This document shows positions 6,881 through 11,896 of a stretch of 11,896 bases of DNA, in pieces. The notes beneath the pieces were generated by a model, which saw only the letters and a list, made by a program, of their open reading frames with translations, was not told where the DNA came from and did not search any database. The translations under genes were made by a program, and so were the position numbers. The stretch is taken from assembly GCA_947374535.1 (NCBI GenBank), contig CANCCJ010000081.1, positions 1 through 11,896 on the forward strand, written 5' to 3'. How positions within the stretch are numbered: position 1 is the stretch's first letter; every line of letters begins with the position of its first letter. This stretch comes from Comamonadaceae bacterium (GTDB lineage: Bacteria; Pseudomonadota; Gammaproteobacteria; Burkholderiales; Burkholderiaceae).

Positions 6881-7800
6881 AGTTCGGGGGCCTTGTAAAC
6901 CAGCACTTTGAGTGAGCGCTCGGGCGACACGTCTGCAAACACAGCCGGGTTGGGCACGCGTTGTTCAAAGGTCAGTTCTGGGGCGAGTTCTTGCATTTGG
7001 TCTTGCAAGAATGCGAGGTCCAGTTCGGGTGCATTGAGGCACAACAAAGCATGGCCACCTGGTGCCAAGAGTTCGGGCAAGCGGCGCATGAGGCGTGCGT
7101 AATCTTTGGTGGCGACAAAGCTGCCTTTTTGGTAGCTCGGTGGGTCCACGATGATGAGCCCATAGGGGCCACTGCGACTGATCTTGCCCCACGTTTTGAA
7201 GATGTCGTGCGCTAAAAAACTAGCACCTGCCATGAGTCCATTGAGTTGGTGGTTTTGTTGGCCAATCGCCATGGCGCCGTGGCTCATGTCGACGTTCACC
7301 ACATGTTTGGCGCCGGCTTGCTGCGCCACGACCGAGAAGGCGCAGGTGTAGGCAAACAAGTTGAGCACTTTGAGTTTGGGGTGCTCTGCCACATGTTGGC
7401 GCACCCAGCGACGACCTTCAGCCATGTCAAGAAACAAGCCGTGGTTTTGCCCTTTGAGCACATGCACGCGATAGCGTGCGCCTTGCTCGGTCACCACATG
7501 CGGCTCGGGCACTGCACCGCTCATCAGCCGAGTTTCGGTTTGGCTTTCATGGCGGCACTGAAACACCCAGTTGAGTGTTTGTTCGGGGGCGAGCTGTTGC
7601 CAGCGTGTTTGCAACGCTGCATGCACAGTGGCCAACTCGTCGTTGGTTGCGGGTTTGAAGCTGGTGAGTACGAAGACGGGTGGGAACGCGTCGAGCACCC
7701 AATGCTCACAGCCGGGGTGCAAACCACCTCGGCCATGAAACACGCGTTGCGAGTCGGTGGGGATAGCCATCGTGGCGATGGCGTGAAGCAGTGCTTGCAT
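6877..7800 (-). CDS. Class I SAM-dependent methyltransferase (RlmI/RlmK-like)
   Basis: A 307-residue Rossmann-fold methyltransferase resembling the catalytic half of the 23S rRNA methyltransferases RlmI and RlmK. The SAM-binding motif I is VLNLFAYT (145-152), the acidic end of strand 2 is near Asp171 (VNVDMS), and the catalytic-type motif IV is DPPS (219-222). The N-terminal ~110 residues are not the PUA domain of RlmI. At the place where RlmI has its catalytic cysteine (TFSCSG), this protein reads LLCLNAP, with Asn256 aligned and a Cys two residues earlier. By my alignment the m5C mechanism is doubtful and the substrate is open. The ATG at 7800 follows the cyanophycinase stop by 9 bp, without a strong ribosome-binding site; Met11 is an alternative start. 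Its TGA overlaps the start of the cysteine-cluster gene. Confidence 0.87.
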   Translation of the reverse strand: MQALLHAIATMAIPTDSQRVFHGRGGLHPGCEHWVLDAFPPVFVLTSFKPATNDELATVHAALQTRWQQLAPEQTLNWVFQCRHESQTETRLMSGAVPEPHVVTEQGARYRVHVLKGQNHGLFLDMAEGRRWVRQHVAEHPKLKVLNLFAYTCAFSVVAQQAGAKHVVNVDMSHGAMAIGQQNHQLNGLMAGASFLAHDIFKTWGKISRSGPYGLIIVDPPSYQKGSFVATKDYARLMRRLPELLAPGGHALLCLNAPELDLAFLQDQMQELAPELTFEQRVPNPAVFADVSPERSLKVLVYKAPEL

Positions 7801-7809
7801 GAGGGTGTG

Positions 7810-8748
7810 TTAACCGCGCATCGGTCCTGTTTTGGCCAGTATGCTCAGCGCGTCCCAGAGCAAACCCGGTTGTTTACGGTTCTTGGGGTTGCTGGGCAGC
7901 ACGTAGCGGTTGCCTGCGGGAAGAACGTGCAGTTGCAAGCCCAGCATCTCAAGTTTGTCGCCTTCGCCAATCGTGTCGAGGTTGCTGCGCATGCGGCGCG
8001 GGTCTACCAAGGTCACAGCACCACGACCCACAATTTCTAGCGATTGGTTGGGCTCGATCAACAAGGCCGTGTCTTCGTCAATGCCAACGCCCAAGAGGTC
8101 GGGGCGCTGGGCCAAGGCTGAGAGCAAGCGGCTGAGTCGATGGCGTTGCGAGAAGTGTTGGTCCACGATGGCGTTGGGCATGAAGCTCAGACCGATGTCC
8201 ATGGACACCACGTCTTTTTCTGGCGTGGCGGTGGGCGTGCCTTGCGCCAGCATGTGACGCGACATGACTGCCGCGCCTGCGCTGGTGCCTGCAATGCAGG
8301 TGTTGTTCAGATGGAAAGCGCGGTGCATGGCTTGCGCGGCAGGTGACTCCCACAGACATTGCATGAGTCGATTTTGGTCGCCGCCGGTGATGAAGATGCC
8401 ATTGGCCTCAGCCAGTAGGCTGACCACGTTGGGTTCAGAGGCATCTTCGCGGGTGAGCATGGGCACCACTTCGCAGTTGCGTGCGCCGAGATCTTGAAAG
8501 ACAGCTTGGTAGCTGGCCCATGTGGCGTCAGGCGCACCGCTGGCGGCGTTGATGACACGAATTTTGGCGTTGGAGCCACCGCTGAGTTCAAGGAATTTAC
8601 GCAGGATGATGCGGTCTTGCTGGCGATCTTCCGCGCCGCCAATGATGATCAAGCGGCCTTGCGTTTTAGAGGTTTGTGCGGTGCTGCCCAAGGGTAGGGT
8701 TGCGCTGGCCAGCAGTGCCAATAGCTGACGGCGATGAAGGTGTGTCAT
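7810..8748 (-). CDS. Cyanophycinase (peptidase S51), probably exported
   Basis: Cyanophycinase is a serine exopeptidase that cleaves cyanophycin, poly-aspartate with arginine side chains, to beta-Asp-Arg dipeptides. The start at ATG 8748 gives 312 residues; an upstream ATG in frame would reach back into the previous gene and is rejected. The N-terminus (MTHLHRRQLLALLASATLPL, then GSTAQ) looks like a signal peptide with a twin-arginine and a plausible cleavage after Ala24. The catalytic Ser156 is in GTSAG, His198 in DQHF, and Glu225 in GIDED. The spacings (42 and 27 residues) equal those of the Synechocystis CphB triad Ser132-His174-Glu201 as I remember it. TGGDQ is at 121-125. The gene's ATG overlaps the stop of the SenB-like gene as ATGA. 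No cyanophycin synthetase is in the window. Confidence 0.91.
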   Translation of the reverse strand: MTHLHRRQLLALLASATLPLGSTAQTSKTQGRLIIIGGAEDRQQDRIILRKFLELSGGSNAKIRVINAASGAPDATWASYQAVFQDLGARNCEVVPMLTREDASEPNVVSLLAEANGIFITGGDQNRLMQCLWESPAAQAMHRAFHLNNTCIAGTSAGAAVMSRHMLAQGTPTATPEKDVVSMDIGLSFMPNAIVDQHFSQRHRLSRLLSALAQRPDLLGVGIDEDTALLIEPNQSLEIVGRGAVTLVDPRRMRSNLDTIGEGDKLEMLGLQLHVLPAGNRYVLPSNPKNRKQPGLLWDALSILAKTGPMRG

Positions 8749-9722
8749 ACGGGATGAAGGGCAGAGCTCAGTAGCGCGCACAGGCTGTCTTGTTCGCGCT
8801 CGGGTTGAAACAAAGGTGCGCGCGTGTGGCACGCGTGGGTCAGGTGGGCCAACAAACCATCTGCTTGTGTTTGGCTTTGTTTGCATTGACGCAAGAGAGC
8901 TACGAGTTGGGTGGCATTGCCAGGCTCAAAGTAGCCTGGGTAGTTGACACCCAGCATGCCCACATTGCCCGATACGTGCGAGGCCAGCACAGGTGTGCCA
9001 CTGAGCATGGCTTCCATGATGACGTGTGCACCACCTTCAAGACGGCTGGGATGCACCAGCACATGGGCGCGTTGAATGCTTCGACGTGTTTGTGCGTGCG
9101 GCAGTTCACCCAACCAGCGGTAGTGCTTGCATTGGCTAGCCACTTGCAGCGCTTCTTCAGCCAGCGCAGGGTCTAGGGCTTTGCCAATGTGGTCGATGTA
9201 AATGCCTTCGTCCACGTCCATGGCCTGTGCAGCTTGCCAAAGCACTTGTGGCCATTTTTCATCACGTAGGTGCCCCACCATGACCACACGCAAATGCGCA
9301 TGCGTTTTGTCTGCGGTGGGTAGAGGCGTGGTGGATGGGTAAATGATGTGTGCTTTGTGGCGTAGGTGCTCAGGCAGCGCCTGCAGGCCTTGCTCTTGCA
9401 AGACGATGATTTGATTTGCCAGCTGTAATGAGTGCTGGGCGTCTGCGTCGTGGTGAATGTCTTTGTACAGGTCCGTGCCAGTCAGGGCCAGTACAACAGG
9501 GCGCTCCGGATGGGCGCTGGCCCATGCTGCCACAGATGGCGCAGAGCGCCGTGCGTGCAAGGCCAGCAGCACATCTGCATCGTGGCCATCGGGCCATGCA
9601 GAGGTGATGCGAACGTGATACACGCCCGACAACATGCGCGCCCAGCGTTGGGCGGTTTGCCAATTGCCGTTGTTGGCGTCCGCTAAGGCTGGCGTGACGA
9701 GACACAGGGTGGGTCGGTGCAT
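8745..9722 (-). CDS. senB: GT-B glycosyltransferase, SenB-like (putative selenosugar synthase, TIGR04348-type)
   Basis: A 325-residue GT-B fold enzyme with no signal peptide. The C-terminal half has the retaining GT4-type EX7E motif (Glu229...Glu237 in RLEGGAHVIMEAM), then VLASHVSGNVGMLG and YPGYFEPGN. Stretches ADANNGNWQTAQRWA (14-28), LHARRS (55-60), LTGTDLYKD (80-88) and MVGHLRDEK (148-156) are what I recall for the family first catalogued as TIGR04348. Its characterised member is SenB of selenoneine biosynthesis, which makes a selenosugar from selenophosphate and a UDP-sugar. That match is from memory, not a search. The usual partners SenA and SelD/SenC are not in the window, so the in vivo product is uncertain. 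It starts 7 bp after the aminotransferase stop and overlaps the cyanophycinase start by 4 bp. Confidence 0.75.
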   Translation of the reverse strand: MHRPTLCLVTPALADANNGNWQTAQRWARMLSGVYHVRITSAWPDGHDADVLLALHARRSAPSVAAWASAHPERPVVLALTGTDLYKDIHHDADAQHSLQLANQIIVLQEQGLQALPEHLRHKAHIIYPSTTPLPTADKTHAHLRVVMVGHLRDEKWPQVLWQAAQAMDVDEGIYIDHIGKALDPALAEEALQVASQCKHYRWLGELPHAQTRRSIQRAHVLVHPSRLEGGAHVIMEAMLSGTPVLASHVSGNVGMLGVNYPGYFEPGNATQLVALLRQCKQSQTQADGLLAHLTHACHTRAPLFQPEREQDSLCALLSSALHPV

Positions 9723-9729
9723 GCGGGGC

Positions 9730-10893
9730 TTAGAGGCGCGCCAATCGGCCCAGAGCCAACTTCAAAGTTTCGTCTTTCTTGGCGTAGCAAAAGCGCACCA
9801 CGCGTTGGTCAAAGCCATCGGCGTAAAAGGCCGACAGTGGAATGGCGGCTACGCCAATTTCAGAGGTGAGCCATTTGCAGAAGTCGGCTTCGCTGAGGTC
9901 TTTCTCAGGCACGCCGAGTTTGTCGATGCGCACGCACTGAAAGTAGCTGCCTTCTGAAGGCAGCAGCTCAAACTTGGTTTGGGCCAAGCCTTGGCGAAAC
10001 AAGTCGCGCTTGGCGGCGTAGAAGGCGGGTAGTTGCAAATAGGGCTGTGGGTCTTTCAGGAACTCTGCCAAGCCATGTTGCACAGGCGTGTTGACGGTGA
10101 ACACGTTGAACTGGTGAACCTTGCGGAACTCGGCACTGTACGCCGCAGGCGCCGCCACGTAGCCAATTTTCCAGCCCGTGACGTGGAAGGTTTTGCCAAA
10201 GCTCGACACGATGAACGCACGCTCGACCAAACCGGGGAAGCTGGAGGCGCTCAGATGCTTCAGCGGTGCGTAGACCATGTGCTCGTAGACCTCGTCGCTG
10301 ATGAGCACGATGTTCGTGGGGGCGAGCAGCTCTTGAAGTTTGAGCATTTCTTCGTGTGTCCACACCGTGGCACTGGGGTTGTGCGGGCTGTTGACGATGA
10401 TGGCGCGTGTCTTGGGCGTGATGGCCGCTGCGATTTTGTCGAAGTCAGGGCGGAAAGTGCCGGGGGTAAGCGGCACGCGCACAGCCACGCCACCGGCCAT
10501 GTCGATGTTGGGGATGTAGCTGTCGTAGCAGGGCTCAAGCACGATGACCTCATCACCCGTACGCACCACGGCCAAGATGATGCTGAGGATGGCTTGGGTC
10601 GCACCTGCGGTGATGGTGATTTCGCTGGTGGGGTCGTAGCGGTGCTGGTAGAGCGACTCAATCTTGTCGGCCACGGCTTCGCGCAGGGCGGGCACGCCCG
10701 TCATGGGCGGGTATTGGTTGAGGCCGTGGGTCATGGCGTCATTCACACAGGCCACGAGCTTGGGGTCGCAGTCAAAGTCGGGGAAACCTTGGCCGAGGTT
10801 GACAGCATTTTTTTCGGTGGCCAAAGCCGACATGACCGTGAAGATGGTAGTGCCGATTTTGGGGAACTTGGTGTCGAGGTGTGGAGTTGTCAT
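9730..10893 (-). CDS. PLP-dependent class I/II aminotransferase (methionine aminotransferase, YbdL-like)
   Basis: A 387-residue fold-type I aminotransferase, full length for the family (E. coli YbdL 386). YbdL-type enzymes transaminate methionine and some aromatic amino acids with 2-oxo acids. Visible landmarks are VNLGQGFPDFD (31-41), YPPMTGVPALREA (61-73), NSPHNP (168-173) with Asn172 contacting PLP, SDEVYEH (199-205) with Asp200 and Tyr203, the Schiff-base Lys234 in SSFGKTFHVTGWK, and Arg367 (VRFCYAK) for the substrate carboxylate. The start at 10893 places it 10 bp after the CysB-like regulator, and 7 bp separate it from the SenB-like gene. Kynurenine/glutamine transaminase-like activity is the main alternative. 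Confidence 0.92.
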   Translation of the reverse strand: MTTPHLDTKFPKIGTTIFTVMSALATEKNAVNLGQGFPDFDCDPKLVACVNDAMTHGLNQYPPMTGVPALREAVADKIESLYQHRYDPTSEITITAGATQAILSIILAVVRTGDEVIVLEPCYDSYIPNIDMAGGVAVRVPLTPGTFRPDFDKIAAAITPKTRAIIVNSPHNPSATVWTHEEMLKLQELLAPTNIVLISDEVYEHMVYAPLKHLSASSFPGLVERAFIVSSFGKTFHVTGWKIGYVAAPAAYSAEFRKVHQFNVFTVNTPVQHGLAEFLKDPQPYLQLPAFYAAKRDLFRQGLAQTKFELLPSEGSYFQCVRIDKLGVPEKDLSEADFCKWLTSEIGVAAIPLSAFYADGFDQRVVRFCYAKKDETLKLALGRLARL

Positions 10894-10903
10894 GTTGCGT
10901 GGC

Positions 10904-11845
10904 TCACATGTTGAAGTCAGTGGGGTGGCCGTCGAGGGCCTTCATGATGAGGTTGCGGTCGAGGCGGTCGCTCAAGAGCGCGGCAAAGTCATACACAAAG
11001 TGGCGAATGTAGGCGCTGCGTTTGAAGGCAATGCGTGCCACGTTTTTGCCAAACAGTTGCGATGCGGGGCGAGCCACCAAGTCGTCGTCCAAGCCGTCTT
11101 TCACGGCCATCTCGGCCACGATGCCCACGCCCAGGCCTAAACGCACATAGGTCTTGATGACATCAGAGTCAATCGCTTCTAGCGCGATGCGCGGGGTGAG
11201 GTTTTTGGCGGCAAAGGCTTTGTCAATGCGGGTGCGGCCCGTGAAGGACGGGTGGTAGGTGATGATGGGTTCTGCCGCCAAGTCTTCGAGGGTGATGCGC
11301 ACTTTGGCGGCCAGCGGGTGTGATTTGGGGATGACCAACATGTGTTCCCACTCATAGCAGGGCAGCGTCACCAAGTCGGGGTATTCCGACAAGGATTCAG
11401 TCGCAATGCCAATTTCGGCCACTTCGTCCATCACCATTTGCGCCACTTGGGCAGGTGCGCCTTGGTGCAGGCTGATGTTCACATTGGGGTAGGCCTCGCG
11501 CAGCTTGGCCACAGGCACGGGCAGCACATAGCGGGCTTGGGTGTGGGTGGTGGCAATCGACAAAGTGCCGCTGTCTTCGGCGCTGAACTGCTCGCCAATG
11601 CGCTTGAGGTTGCCCACTTCGCGCAAGATAACTTCGATGCTACGCAGCACATGTTGGCCTGGCTCGGTCACGCGCTTGAGGCGTTTGCCGTGGCGCGAGA
11701 AGATTTCAATGCCCAGCTCTTCTTCCAGTTCAATGATGGCTTTGGACACGCCGGGCTGGGAGGTGTGCAGCGATTTGGCCACCTCGGTGAGGTTGAGGTT
11801 GCGGCGGACGGCTTCTTGGACGAAGCGAAACTGATGTAGGTTCAT
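10904..11845 (-). CDS. cysB: LysR-family transcriptional regulator, CysB/Cbl type
   Basis: A 313-residue LysR-type regulator. The winged helix-turn-helix covers about residues 1-60 (LTEVAKSLHTSQPGVSKAIIELEEELG), and the effector domain about 90-300. The residues that I recall contacting sulfate in the Klebsiella CysB structure are all present at the same numbers: Thr100, Thr102 and Gln103 in TTHTQARYVLP, Thr149 in IATES, and Thr202 in SFTGR. CysB and its paralogue Cbl activate sulfate and sulfonate assimilation, sensing acetylserine or adenylylsulfate. The two cannot be separated from sequence alone. The ATG at 11845 has no strong ribosome-binding site. It is the first gene of the minus-strand run, 10 bp before the aminotransferase, so it may be cotranscribed with it. 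No cys structural gene is in the window. Confidence 0.93.
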   Translation of the reverse strand: MNLHQFRFVQEAVRRNLNLTEVAKSLHTSQPGVSKAIIELEEELGIEIFSRHGKRLKRVTEPGQHVLRSIEVILREVGNLKRIGEQFSAEDSGTLSIATTHTQARYVLPVPVAKLREAYPNVNISLHQGAPAQVAQMVMDEVAEIGIATESLSEYPDLVTLPCYEWEHMLVIPKSHPLAAKVRITLEDLAAEPIITYHPSFTGRTRIDKAFAAKNLTPRIALEAIDSDVIKTYVRLGLGVGIVAEMAVKDGLDDDLVARPASQLFGKNVARIAFKRSAYIRHFVYDFAALLSDRLDRNLIMKALDGHPTDFNM

Positions 11846-11896
11846 GGCGTGGCTGGGTAATGTGCCGCATCATTATGCCTTGAGCATCTAATTAAT
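11846..11896 (-). promoter_or_regulatory. Upstream region of the CysB-like gene with possible -10
   Basis: Fifty-one AT-richer bases lie before the regulator's ATG. On the minus strand CATAAT (11877 down to 11872) matches five of six bases of a sigma-70 -10 box about 27 nt from the start codon. The matching -35 would fall at or beyond the window edge, so the promoter cannot be confirmed. An AT-rich patch ATTAATTAG at the very edge could belong to a regulator-binding site. Confidence 0.35.

Noticed and set aside
7246..8040. Plus-strand open frame of 264 codons opposite the methyltransferase and cyanophycinase
   Set aside because: It spans the junction of two real minus-strand genes and has no recognisable motif, so it is a codon-bias shadow.
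8749..8886. 46-residue N-terminal extension of the cyanophycinase frame
   Set aside because: It would overlap the SenB-like gene by about 140 bp and would bury the signal peptide. The ATG at 8748 with its ATGA overlap is far better.
10033..10914. Long plus-strand open frame of 293 codons opposite the aminotransferase gene
   Set aside because: It is antisense to a well-supported gene, its translation is rich in His/Gly/Val/Arg with no domain pattern, and such frames are expected opposite GC-rich coding DNA.
6476..11845. Defence island, prophage or integrative element
   Set aside because: There are no nucleases, integrase, transposase, toxin-antitoxin pair, tRNA or attachment-site repeats. 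All genes belong to metabolic, regulatory or RNA-modification families.

Overview
The window is dense chromosomal DNA from what looks like a betaproteobacterium of order Burkholderiales, probably a freshwater Comamonadaceae (Limnohabitans/Rhodoferax-like). That placement is an inference from protein style (CysB-type LysR, HrpA with a long C-terminal region, two-domain ArgA, Gln-type thiol dioxygenase), moderate-to-high GC and gene content. No reference comparison was possible. There are ten genes, almost no intergenic space, and no RNA gene, CRISPR array or complete mobile element.

Layout. (1) Positions 1-323, minus: the N-terminal 107 residues of a thiol dioxygenase that runs off the left edge. 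(2) 410-955, plus: dsbB, divergent from the dioxygenase across an 86-bp gap. (3) 960-2309, minus: argA, tail-to-tail with dsbB with a 4-bp gap. (4) 2378-6472, plus: hrpA, a 1364-residue DEAH-box RNA helicase, divergent from argA across 68 bp. (5) 6476-11845, minus: six collinear genes. Read in their own direction these are a CysB-type LysR regulator, a PLP aminotransferase of the methionine aminotransferase (YbdL) type, a SenB-like glycosyltransferase, an exported cyanophycinase, a RlmI/RlmK-like methyltransferase and a YkgJ-type cysteine-cluster protein. Successive spacings are 10, 7, -4, 9 and -4 bp, so at least the last five look like one transcription unit with two ATGA stop/start overlaps.

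Functional reading. A sulfur/selenium flavour recurs: Gln-type thiol dioxygenase, DsbB, a CysB-like regulator with the known inducer-pocket threonines, a methionine-type aminotransferase and a SenB (selenosugar synthase)-like enzyme. The partners SenA and SelD/SenC are absent here, so no selenium pathway can be claimed from the window alone. The cyanophycinase keeps a complete Ser-His-Glu triad and has a signal peptide, which suggests periplasmic or extracellular use of cyanophycin rather than turnover of an internal store.

The most unusual sequence-level signals are two long palindromes inside the hrpA reading frame. One (2591-2652) resembles a REP/RAYT-type hairpin and has become part of an extra ~25-residue stretch between helicase motifs I and Ia. 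The other (5521-5580) is a perfect 18-bp inverted repeat in an expanded linker with shifted codon use.
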